Assembly (NCBI GenBank): GCA_022059125.1 | Contig: JAEUWY010000011.1 | Span: 62,001 to 126,000 of the forward strand | Direction: 5' to 3' | Length of the DNA: 64,000 nucleotides | Source: Corynespora cassiicola | Taxonomy: Eukaryota; Ascomycota; Dothideomycetes; Pleosporales; Corynesporascaceae | Shown: in pieces, positions 36,304 through 46,416 of the stretch | Position numbering within the stretch: the stretch's first letter is position 1 | Layout: the number at the start of each line of letters is the position of its first letter | Position numbers and translations under genes: made by a program | The notes under the pieces: generated by a model | Told to the model about the DNA's origin: nothing | Databases searched by the model: none | The model's input: the letters and a program-made list of their open reading frames with translations, nothing else

Positions 36304-36489
36304 TTCCCCCATCGGCCCGAATCCCTCTGCCCACCCACCTGTCCACTCTACTCCTCGCTGACTAAGCACCAATACGCTCTAGCGAAATTACCCCCTCACC
36401 ACAACACGAGCGAAAAAAAGGGCGCGTACCAGGGCAGGAATAGGATAGCAAGATTGCGGCATTTCCCAAACCAAAGCATTTGGCCCTAT

Positions 36490-36513
36490 CTCTCTCTCTC
36501 TCTCTGTCTCTCG
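36490..36513 (+). repeat. CT microsatellite
   Basis: A (tc)n run with a single interruption (tctctctctctctctgtctctc). Confidence 0.8.
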
Positions 36514-37783
36514 CTGGAGATACGAGGCGCGAGAAAGAACGGGGGGCTGGCTTGGAAGCTTTGAGCCTCGCCTCGCGCCATCGCATCACATTTCCTTCCC
36601 CATCCCCTCCGTTCCGCTACCCTCTCCCAGTCCCATCTACACAGCGAGCACCGGGGGCGATACCCCCCATACACCCCTCGGCAGATAGCGGCCGCTCATC
36701 TCCCACCGCGCAGCAAAACAGTGGATCGCGCCACGGAGCCCTCGAGCCGAGGCACCCGACCTCGCTCCACTCTTTTTTTCCCTATCGCTGCGACACGTCC
36801 TGTCAACGTCTCGTGCCTGGACGGCGCGCTCGGCGTTCAGGCTCGCAGGGCTGGGCTGGGCTGCGAGGATGGGATGGACGGGCGGGCGGAGCGGAGGGCA
36901 GGGAGGTGGGCTCGGCGCGACGAGGCAGGCGCATGGATCATGCTTCCAGCACGGCTGTCTCGATTTCCGATCTGCAGATGCGATGCGGCTTTGTTTGTTT
37001 GCGCATATGCGACATGTGCTGTGATGGCAGCGCTGGCTGCATGTGCTTTTTGATCTGATGGGTTTTTGCAAATTGCCAGGTTGGGTTCAGTTCGATTTCC
37101 ACCGGATTTCGATTGGATTTTCATGTCCATGTCGATTCGTGATCGAAAGCATCCCCCCCCCCTATGCGCTTTCATTGTCGCATCGCAGGCTAATAACGCT
37201 GTCTCGCTCGCTCGCTCAAAAAGCCAAACATGTCTTTGCAGATAAACCAAAGCCAAAGTCACAGAATAAAAAAGGGGTTTGCGATAGGTATCCAAACAAA
37301 GACAACCCCCTCCACCCAGCTTCCCCGCAATGCCCCCCACGCAAATATCCAAAAAGAAATAAAAACGCCATCTAGCAATGCACGCTCCATAGGTAGTAGT
37401 AATCTGTGTGTCTTGGTTGCTTTTTGTTGCATGCTTCCATCCCGTCGTGCCTGTTCCTGCGCGTCTGTCCGTCCGTCCATCCATCCAATCCATCCCCCAT
37501 TCGTGAGAGAAAAAACGCCGGGGAACTCCATCTCGTTTGGTGAAAAAGAGTAGAAAGCAAAGGTGATAAAAAAAGAGGTTTCGCCCGTTGTTGGTAACCG
37601 TTACAGGGTATTATTGACAAGGAAGTGGAATCAAGTCGAATGCGTTAGATAGAAAGTCGGCAGAGGTATTAGATAGGGTCGTAGAAGTGGCGGCAAAGGC
37701 GGCCGTATCCGAGTGTGCTGAATCGAATGGTGCGTTGGAATCGGGGCATGGGCGCGGTGTCCAAATAGGCCGCTTGGAGCATT

Positions 37784-39058
37784 TTACTGCCCCTCCAGTC
37801 GCCATGGCTCCTTGTGTCCCTTCTTGCCCCAAAACTCCTCAAACCACTCCTGGCACTTGCCGCCGACCCAGCAGCCGGCAAAGTGCACGAGCAGGTCGCC
37901 GTCGCGGTAGCCCATGTTGTCGCCGCCCTGGACGTAGGCGTTGAACTTGCGCTGCGGGTAGATGCCCACGTGGTTGCGCACCAGCTGGTGCTCGAGCATC
38001 AGGTGCTTGATGGCGTCCTGCTCGGCGCCCACGTGGTCCTTGCCCATGAGCATGGTGTAGTCGGTCATCATCTCGAGGATCCAGCGGGTGAAGGCGGTGC
38101 GGCGGAAAAAGGTGCTGCCCGTGTTGACGCTCTGGTGGTCCTGGGTGATGAGGATGTCGATGTCCTCGACGCGGAAGTTCTTGGGTGTGTTGATGCCTGT
38201 GGGGTTCTTCTTGAGCTGGCCGTCGAGGATGGGCGTCTCGCGCATGAGGCCGCGCTTGATGGCGGCGGGGGACAGGATGTCGTTGGCCAAGTCGTAGTCG
38301 GGAGTCATGATGATGATGTCGGTGTCAATGAGCCACACCCACTCGGCATTGGGATACAGGTGGAAAGCTTCGGCAACGGCGGGGATCTTGGACCACGTCT
38401 GGACGAGTCAGTAAAGTCGCGGCGGCAGCCAAAAAGTAAAGAAAAAAAAAGAGACATACCCGATGCGCCTCGCCTATGTCATAACGGCTCGTGTTGAGCC
38501 AAAGATTGGTGTAGCCGTGCCTGTCGCAGTACTGCTGGCGGTCCTCGAGAACGCGCTGGAGCACGTTGGGGATGGCGCTGTTGTGGCCGCCACCGTCGCT
38601 CGCCGTCAGCACGACAATGTCCTGGTTGCGCGGCGTCTTCGCGTAGCCCTCCCAGCCCTTGGCTGAGGGAGGCACCTTGAAGTCCCATTCGGGCTGTGCC
38701 TTGAAGTAGCCGGGCTGCGGCGTGTCGTTGTTTGTCTGAGCGGGCGCAATGGCCTCGCCGGGGCTGTAGTTGCGGTAGTAGTCGATTGGCAGGTCGCTGA
38801 AGAAGTGGAAGAGCGCGACGAAGATTCCGACGACCCCGATGGCCAGGAATACGGTCCTGGGCGGGCGAGTTAGCAGACGGTCGAAGGAGATGTTCAGCAG
38901 CGGGTGAGGAGGGCGTCGAGGGCGTTGTGGGCGCGGGCAGATGGTGAAACGTGAATCGGAGTGGAGACGTACCGCCTGGGGATTACTTGCAAGGCCTGCA
39001 TTTTGCTCGAGAGAGGGCCGTCGCCCAGCAGCTGGAGATTCGGGAGGGAGCGCAGCAT
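37784..39058 (-). CDS. GT34 glycosyltransferase (Gma12/Mnn10 family), type II membrane protein
   Basis: Exons on the minus strand are 39058-38973, 38856-38460 and 38398-37784 (365 residues). The open frame extends upstream but the first ATG is 39,058. Residues about 30-48 (TVFLAIGVVGIFVALFHFF) are a signal anchor. The luminal catalytic domain begins with DIVVLTASDGGGHN and carries the DxD metal motif in LIDTDIIIM (Asp186/Asp188). The acceptor-side region AYVQGGDNMGYRDGDLLVHFAGC is typical of GT34. These Golgi enzymes transfer galactose or mannose in alpha-linkage to cell-wall glycans. Which of the Gma12 or Mnn10/11 roles applies cannot be told. Confidence 0.88.
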
Positions 39059-40068
39059 GAAGGAGCCAGAGGACGGGACAGGCGGGATCAAGGTCTTTTG
39101 AGCGGGAACGAGAGACAGCAAAAGGCTGGAGAAGTGAAATGAGCAGGGAGATGACAGAAATGCGCCGTGAGCGAGAGCCCCCCTTTGGTGCCTCTCGGGG
39201 GCGCCATGCCGTCGCTATCTACGGCTGAGAAAGCCAAACCATCCTGCAGCTGCTCAAGACATGGCTGGTGCTGTTGGGTCGCGAATAGCCCGCTTCGGCA
39301 GGTTTGGCGTGTTTTGTTACGCCGCAGCCGCGCTGCCATTGGCCGGCGGCGGCATTCCAATACGGGCCTGGCCGGCGCCCGCCACTCGCCCGCCCAAAGC
39401 CCCCGAACGCGGTCCTCCCAGCCAGCCGTCCCTCTGTACTGTGATTCCGCACGCAGCCGCGCGACATCTCCCACGACAGCCAGCCCGCCAGACCAGACAA
39501 CCACACTGCCACACCGGCCGTCTGCCTCTGGCCGCGCCCGGCCCTGCGCCGTGCCTGGCCTGCGCGCAACCGTCTCTCTCCGGCGCCGCCGCCCAGGCCC
39601 CGCCACCTGTTCCTCGTACCGAAACCCACCTGTCGCCCCATCACCCAACCGTCCTATCCTCGCAGCCCGCAGGATCCAATCTCAGTCGCCAAGCCCAAAA
39701 TAGGGAGTGCCGTGGCACCCTGCCCGCCTGGCGTGCTCCCTCCTCGTATACTCAGTACCCGCCGAAGCTGAGTAACCCTTAGTCGGCTGCCGCTGCGTCT
39801 TTCCGTCCTAGCTCGACCGCATCGTGCTCGACGGCCGTCATGGCGTCGGCTGAGCCCATTTAAGCTTATTTATTTATGGCTACCCGCCGCCGAAAGAGGG
39901 TCTGGAAGAGGCTCAAAGAAGCCCTAGACTACTGTATTTCTGGCATCTTCTGATTCTACTACCAAAGTCAGCAGCCTGCATTGCCTCGCTTACGCCAGTC
40001 GACGTGACTGTCGTGCCTCTCGAGCGTGGTATCGGCTAAATGTGCCCTCGCGCCGCGCCCCTCGAGTG
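39059..40068. other. GT34 upstream region, no further gene
   Basis: About 1 kb, C-rich and pyrimidine-biased. Overlapping ORFs on both strands (39,088-39,648, 39,167-39,703 and 39,261-39,782) are low-complexity Arg/Pro/Ser-rich shadows. No motif found. Confidence 0.45.
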
Positions 40069-41473
40069 CTAGGTGCCATAGTACCCCTTGTACCCGTGGA
40101 ACATGTCTGCAGGCTCCAACTCTATGATCTTGAGCTTGAGCTTGACCCCCTGTCCTTCCGCCACCGTCTCGTCTTTGTCGTCCACTATGCTCAGCCCAAG
40201 TTTTCCACTGGCCAACGCTCGGTCGATCTTCCTACAGCGCTGGTTAATGTCTCTATAGTCCTCTGAAGTCCACCCAACAACGTCGACGTATTCCAATGTT
40301 GCAGGCAGTAGGTCCCTGTAGGAACTGCGACAGCCACGCCTCGAGCATTGTCTCTCCAACCCACAGCCACTGGTTCATACTCGGGGTAGATCAGGGCGAG
40401 CTCCTCGAGGGAGTCAGAGCAGTAATGGGTGAGCTCTCGGATGATTCCCTCAGGATCCCAGTCCGCGAGCAAGTTGAGCCCATGGCTCCCGTGCTCGTAC
40501 TTGAACGTCTTCAAGCTCTTGATATTACTCAGCATCACCTTCAGCGACGTGGAATCAATGCCCGAGTTAGCCAGGACGAGCGTTGTCACGTTGGACGTGG
40601 GTATTGTAGCGCACTCATCCAATTTCGGACCATCATCAGGCCCAGTGGTCGGAGAGATCTCCATATTGGGCTCGCTGACCATGACGCCTACAAGCTTGCG
40701 CAGCGAAGGAATCCGCAAAGCTGAATTCAGCTACTGCCATGACAAAGCGAGATCGTCTTGGAATGGGCCGACATTCCAGTGGGCGAGGTACAGTTCTTGG
40801 AGATGATCGAAGGGTAGGCCTGGCTCTGGGGTTGAGCCTTGACATGCATCAGCAATGCGCACCAAAGAGTTCCCCATCCACTCGTGTTCGCCTGGTTGCG
40901 TTTGATAGTGGAGCACTCTCAGATTAGGTAGCAAGTGCAGAAACATGGGTCGAAGCACAAGGTCGCTCCTACATTCAATCGTGCTCTGTTGCCACGTCTC
41001 AAATGCCATCGGATACCGTACGCTATGGGGAGCGAACTTGGCGCGAACATATGGGGCGAGCTCGGCGTTGAGAAATGTATTCTTCATTGACGCTTCAGTA
41101 TATCTTGCCGCCGCGACTGGATCTGACTTATGCAGACAAAGGCGTTCATTGCGTTCGGCGCGTCTGGCCCATATCGTTTCGTGAGGAACGTTTAAGATGG
41201 AGCAGTGGTCCGCGAGCAACCTGGCCTCCGTGATGTAGAATGCAAGTTTTGGATCGGCAAGCACGGCGTCAAGCGTATCCCAGACGGTATACTTTCCGAA
41301 TTTAGCCACTATAATCCCATACTTTTCCGAGAGCCGGCGATGGCGTTCGATGAGTGGTTTGCATAGCGCCCATGTGTGTTTATCAGTGAACGCAAAGTGG
41401 AAGCAGTCTTGTGGGAGCAACGACTGCGATCAAGACTTTGATCTCGCCCGCAACGTCCTTGGAGGCCTGGCAT
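40069..41473 (-). pseudogene. F-box-like protein gene, broken
   Basis: A likely start ATG at 41,473 (MPGLQ) is followed, only after frame changes, by an F-box-like segment: DVAGEIKVLIA in one frame and LLPQDCFHFAFTDKHTW in another. A clean frame then runs to an in-frame TAG at 40,731-40,733 (SWQ*LNSALRIPSLRKL). The same frame continues with LRR-like sequence (VTTLVLANSGIDST). Near 40,330 the frame shifts again before RDLLPATLEYVDVVGW. F-box proteins recruit substrates to SCF ubiquitin ligases; this copy has at least one stop and two frameshifts with no splice sites that repair them. An unusual intron pattern is an alternative but I could not find one. Confidence 0.6.
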
Positions 41474-42488
41474 TGTGCTTGGGGTCCTTGAGCAGAAGAA
41501 CAGAGTGGATATGGGGTGTCGAATCGTCCCGATCGCGTCGAAAGTCCTTGACGAGTTCGTGCCCAGCTATATACATAACCACGCCTTCCCTCTTGTAGGC
41601 CGCCCCGCACAGCGAAGCGCCAGACGCGCCATTTGGCCGCGGTCGACGCGCTGTCACGTGGGCGCCTGTTCACCAAGAAGCAGAAGCATACGGTTCTATA
41701 ATGCAGGACGGGTTTGTGACAGGAACGGCCCGAGATACAACAGCATCAAGACTCTTTCCGACACCGCCGAACACGAGAAACACAGACTCGCCAACACCAC
41801 AATCTCCCAGCTCCAGTAAGACGAACAGGGCGCAACCAAGCACGGCACCCACTCGACACGACACCCAAAGCTTGACCCATTACACAGGATACACAAAACA
41901 CGTACCAAAAGGTTGATACAGAACCAGGCTCCCGACAGGCATGTCCAAAACGTCGCTCTCCGAAAATCCAAAACATCACACATCTGATACACAATAACAC
42001 CGACCCCACGACCCATCCATGACAGGTCGATGGATGCCGATCTCTAACCCCCTCCACCACGAACGATCGCCGCCGGGCCAATCCGCCCCTCCCCCCACCA
42101 CCGTTGATCGGCCCGCCTACGCCCGCGCCCAACGGGACATGGGCCTCACACGTCGCGGGAACTTTGATTGCCAGCGCCTCCGCCTCCACCTCAGGCTCAG
42201 AACGCGCAGTCGCACGCGCGCACACACATGCACACATACCTAGATGCATTTCATTCACATACCTACTTGGGTCCTCGCACACGTATCCACGTTTCACACA
42301 GGGACATCCCGCCCGCACGATACACCGGCTTTGCACCCAAATCTCCCCCCCCCTAAAGAGAGTAAAACAGGTCGTGCCATTCTACACTGCCCTACATACC
42401 TCCTCCCTCCCTACCTGTTTGCCTGACTCGCGCCCCGAAACCCCCCCCTAGTCACCCATCACCCATCACACGACCCCAAAAACACAAT
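41474..42488. other. Intergenic, C-rich
   Basis: About 1 kb. ORFs such as 41,701-41,916 and 41,746-42,336 overlap and show only low-complexity composition. Short cacacacatg-type repeats occur near 42,225. No gene recognised. Confidence 0.45.
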
Positions 42489-43786
42489 CTACGCCCTATC
42501 CTCGGGCAGCATACTCACCGTCCTGGTCACCGTCTCCGTCTTGGTGACTTTTACGCCGCTCGTCGTGGTCGTGGTGCGCGTCGCATCCGCCGGCCCGCTG
42601 GTGATGAGGCACGAGCACGCCGACGAGAGCGCCGGCGGCCCGCCCGGAAGCGCAATCGTGATTGCAATCTGGCGCTTCTCTTCCTTGGCCTCGTGGTCGT
42701 GGTCGTTGCGCCGGCGGCGCACGGGCAGTTCTTCGGGGCAGGCGGCGTCGTAGAAGGTGTAGGGGGACATGGGGTTGAGGTTTGTGTTTTCGGCGCTGGA
42801 GGAAGGGGATTAGCTTGGAAAAGGGATGGGTGGAGGGAGGGGAAGATGGGGGATGGGGGAGATGGAGGGTGCGTACGCGGTCACGTCGAATAACATGCAG
42901 TTTGCCTCGCCGTAGCCAAAGGATTTGCATTTCGAGTCGGCTTTGCAGGCGTCCCCGCACACTTTCCATGTGTTCTTCGTGCCGCTCGAGTCGAAGTAGT
43001 AGGCTACTTTGTCTTTGGTATAGCCTACGACGCCGCAGCCCAGGGGGGCGGGCGTGGTTGTGGGTGATCTTTTGATGGTTAGCAGGGTTGGGGCTGGGGT
43101 ATCAGAGGTACGTACGGGCTGGATGAAGGAGGGACGACTGTGGAAGGTGGCGGTTGAGAGGTGGATGGCGGTGGACGAGGTGTAGACGAGGGGGGACTGG
43201 GGGTAGACGTTGGTGGCCTCGGTGTTGACGTGGGCGGCCTTGGTGTTGACGTTGGCGGCTTCAAGATATCAGTACACTGCCAAATGGTGTTTTCAACTAC
43301 ATACCCTCGGCGTGGAAGTTGGAGGTGCTGAAGAAGTGCTTGGAGCACTGGGCGGATACAATGTCGTGATGACAGTCGTCCGCGTCGTAGTCGTCGAGCT
43401 GGTCGTCACCGTAGCCGTCCTCGTCGCGGTCCCCGACTTGAGCAAACTGCTGCAAAACAACAGTGCCTCTGAGGTGTGACCTACAAAAGCATCCAGGCCG
43501 CACTTGGAAACTATCAAACAATCAGCAAAGTCCAGCAAAAAGAAGGCTTCGTATTACGGTCAGGCGGGTCATTGGGAAAGAAAGTGACGGATTGAGTCGG
43601 CCTGCCAATCGAGAATTGCGGAGGCGGCCAGTTCTGGGGATCTCTCTTTGTGATGGGGGAATCTGTACCATCTGGAGTGCCTCCCGGAGTTGTCACTGGC
43701 CGACTCGTCGGCCGTAACTGTCTTGCATCAATGACTGCGCCGCTTGCGCTGGCAGCCAGAGCTGCAATGACGATTGTTGCCTTCAT
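42489..43786 (-). CDS. Secreted Thr/Pro-rich protein with PAN/apple-like Cys domain
   Basis: Exons on the minus strand are 43786-43558, 43510-43305, 43258-43116, 43068-42877 and 42795-42489 (358 residues). Signal peptide MKATIVIAALAASASG is followed by a propeptide-like segment with SPITKR. A short Cys segment (SKCGLDAFVGHTSEALLFC) leads into Thr/Ser/Pro-rich linkers with TSTPRPP-type repeats, likely O-glycosylated. A Cys-rich PAN/apple-like domain follows (CGVVGYTKDKVAYYF, WKVCGDACKADSKCKSFGYG, CMLFDV). The tail has ACSCLITSG and a TKTETVTRT Thr-rich end. It is probably a cell-wall or extracellular protein that binds carbohydrate or protein; function unknown. All introns are short with good GTAxGx donors except one GTACGC. 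Confidence 0.75.
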
Positions 43787-44709
43787 CTTGCCCGGGAACT
43801 TTATCTGCGACACACGCAGTACTTGTAATGCAGAAACGAAAAAGGACAAGACGGGTGCCAAAGGGCTGGGGGTGATCCTTACTTATAAGTCTTTTAAAGG
43901 TCACTTGTAAACTATTGCAGTCAATGAAAAAACGGCACGACTACTCGTACTGTACCATATTTCATTTGCAATAGATGACAATTGACAATTTGGGCTGGAA
44001 AACATCTCCTTCAGCAGCATTTGGGCTAGACCGCCCGTATTTGTGGTGCTTTTGGCATATTAATAGAGCGCGCATTCGCAGTCCGGCACTGTTGGCTTTT
44101 TCAATGGCGTATTGTTGCAATGGCAGCCGAACACGATCCTCTCGTGCGTTGAGTCGGGATGTTGTGCTTCCAATACCGCGGACCTATGTTGGGGCGGAGA
44201 AATAGCCGTGCAAAGAGCAGCAAATGGTACATGTAGGTCGAATATATCCATAGTGCCAAAGTATTGATGCAATTAGGCTTGAAGCTTGCTGAGCTTACTT
44301 ACCCCAGTCGCTACCCCCGCAATATCGCGTGTGGATCGATATTGCAATCTACACATCTAAAAATACGGATCATCACCTGTCTTTCATAGACTAGCTCCCA
44401 GATGAGACGATTTGTTGCAAAGGTCGAGAATCATCTGTCGTGCCGTCGCACGTTGTTGCAGGATCTGTCCCAGGTCCAGACTGTAACCAGTGGCGCAGCC
44501 GGTATTGCCTTGCTGCAGAGCCTCAGGTACATCTAGTCCTTGCATTTTGGAAGGCCAGGAACGGGAAATCGATACCGGGTCCACAAGGCTTATGGCTGCA
44601 CGCACTGCGCCGTTGTAGATGTAGACTGCCGTCGCTTCCATAGTTGTCACTGCAACTTTGCAGTAACTAAGAGGCACGAATCTCCATTTCAAGTGGTTAA
44701 ACTATCATT
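43787..44709. other. Intergenic between two minus-strand genes
   Basis: About 0.9 kb. A minus-strand ORF at 44,384-44,692 begins at a non-ATG codon and has no recognisable domain; a decayed gene fragment is possible but unsupported. Confidence 0.4.
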
Positions 44710-45534
44710 CTACTCCCTTCTGATGACGAACCAAATGCGCCGCACATCATCACTGTGGAACTTGTTGTGATTATCGTCCAACTGTTCAAGAGAGGCACTG
44801 ACTGAAAATGCCACCCCTGTCTCATCTCCGATTTCTTTCCACATCTTCTGTAGGCTCTCAGGGTTATGTCGGTACATTGTCCCTGTTGGATTCGTCCTAT
44901 GATCGTGTTCTGCCGGCACGACCGCCCCAATCTGGCGACCGAGTATAACTGATCCCTTTGCAGGACGCAGCAGAGAGGCGACGGCCTTGGAGACTTTGAC
45001 CTGGCCCTCGTATCCAAACAAATGGAAAAAAGACCCTGCATAAATCATGTCGAACTGGCCTCTCAGCTTAGCCAGAGCCGAGTTCTCGTCAAAAATGTCT
45101 GCAGTCAAGAACTTGGCCTGGAGCGTGTCTCGGTCCCCGAAAAGCTTGTAGCCGAGCTCAATATACTCCTGGCGGAGGTCGCATCCGTAGATATTTTCAG
45201 AAGGCGCACCATCGTATACAAGCTGGCGGACTTCCTGGCCAAAGCAACATGCCATATCCAAAAGCTTCTGGCCTTTCTTGAGTCGTTCCAGCACTTCCGC
45301 ATATTCCGCCGTCTGACGGAGACTGAGGTCCAAGAAACGAAACTGGCCAATGCATGGATATGGAAAGATTTGCCACGCCTCGTCACGTAGATTGACGACA
45401 TGTTCCACAATCTTGTCGGAAGGGACCTTGCTGTAGTTTTCCAACAACTTCCGCGCTTCCGGCGTGATCTCATTGCCATCAGGTTGCTCCTTGAACCAAG
45501 CTACGTTTCTGTCTTGCGAATCTACTGACATCAT
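44710..45534 (-). CDS. SAM-dependent methyltransferase
   Basis: An intronless frame of 274 residues from ATG 45,534 (MMSVDSQDRN). The frame extends upstream with a hydrophobic stretch, but that part looks like 5' flank. SAM-binding motif I is LLDMACCFGQEVRQL, followed by an acidic residue at the end of beta-2 (NIYGCDLRQEYI) and FDMIYAGSFFHLFGYEGQ. The segment PYPCIGQFRFLDLSL resembles methyltransferases of fungal meroterpenoid and polyketide clusters (AusD-like), which is recollection, not a search. No other secondary-metabolite core gene is visible within the window, so the substrate is unknown. Confidence 0.8.
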   Translation of the reverse strand: MMSVDSQDRNVAWFKEQPDGNEITPEARKLLENYSKVPSDKIVEHVVNLRDEAWQIFPYPCIGQFRFLDLSLRQTAEYAEVLERLKKGQKLLDMACCFGQEVRQLVYDGAPSENIYGCDLRQEYIELGYKLFGDRDTLQAKFLTADIFDENSALAKLRGQFDMIYAGSFFHLFGYEGQVKVSKAVASLLRPAKGSVILGRQIGAVVPAEHDHRTNPTGTMYRHNPESLQKMWKEIGDETGVAFSVSASLEQLDDNHNKFHSDDVRRIWFVIRRE

Positions 45535-46416
45535 GAAAGGAAACGTTACGTATGCGAAGAAGACGGTTTGGAAAGGATTTTGAAAAAAAATAGAAAGGCC
45601 GAATTTTTGGGTCGCGACGATCGAGAATACGAGGGTTTGTACGACGAGTGTTGATGTGGGGAACAATACGGAAGATGAACTGAAATGACGTCATCGGATT
45701 GTCCCGTGTGGCAAAGGTGGCGAGCATCTGGTGGCTTGGATGTACCAATAGAGCGAAAAATGAACGGTCAAGGGTAACAGGGCACAGTAGCCGTATGGAG
45801 AATTATGCCCAGAAAGAGCTTTGAGCAATAAAGGCTCTATTAATTCATAGCACGACTACCTTGTTCATCAGTGCAAAAAGATGGAGCATAAGAAAAGAAA
45901 AAAAAGAAAAAAAACGCATGCACTAACGAAAACAATACAAATAATTTGTTTGTATATGAGATTGCACCGTTTCGTACACGAAACAGAAACTAGGTATCCT
46001 GCTGTTACACACGCTGGGCTTCCTTGGTGCCTTAGGTAGATTCTCAGGAATTTTTACCTAGCCTTTTACTGACTTCTATCCCGAACAGTGTAACAGGCTA
46101 GATTAATCCGCGTATATAGAGCCAGAACATTACCTTACTATAACTATTCTGAATCACTTTCTTAGGACTGTTAATGTAGCTGCTAATACTTCTTACACGT
46201 CTAGTCAGCATGCAGCGTCTATTTCACCGTACCAAGGATCGAAAAGATCTAATTAAAGACACCAACTCGAATTTTTTCTCGCGGCAGTTGGAAAAGGTGG
46301 AGTTGAACATCCATTAATGAGATTGATATTTATTACAAACAAGAAATTTCTGACCACTGAAGACCTCCCAACGCCTACAATGCACCCATGCTATGCTACT
46401 TGTTGAAACAGCTCGA
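45535..46416. other. Intergenic region
   Basis: About 0.9 kb including an A/G-rich run near 45,890-45,915. No gene or clear signal found. Confidence 0.45.

Larger units (their letters stand above)
35580..37783. other. Long intergenic region, pyrimidine-rich, with simple repeats
   Basis: About 2.2 kb. It holds a 22-bp minisatellite (36,199-36,303), a CT run near 36,490 and GTCC/CATC short repeats near 37,465-37,495. Overlapping ORFs on both strands (for example 36,480-37,058 and 36,837-37,493) are low-complexity and mutually shadowing. No gene is recognised. Confidence 0.5.

Noticed and set aside
36480..37493. Overlapping ORFs of 110-218 codons on both strands
   Set aside because: They start in a CT microsatellite or short tandem repeats, are low-complexity and shadow each other; no domain or splice support.
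37814..38497. 227-codon plus-strand ORF rich in Val/Leu/Ala/Asp/Glu
   Set aside because: It is antisense to the GT34 catalytic exon, whose protein is clearly recognised.
39088..39782. ORFs of 141-186 codons on both strands upstream of the GT34 gene
   Set aside because: Arg/Pro/Ser/Ala-rich readings of GC-rich non-coding DNA, mutually overlapping, no family features.
44384..44692. 102-codon minus-strand ORF downstream of the methyltransferase
   Set aside because: Starts at a non-ATG codon and has no recognisable motif; a decayed fragment cannot be shown.
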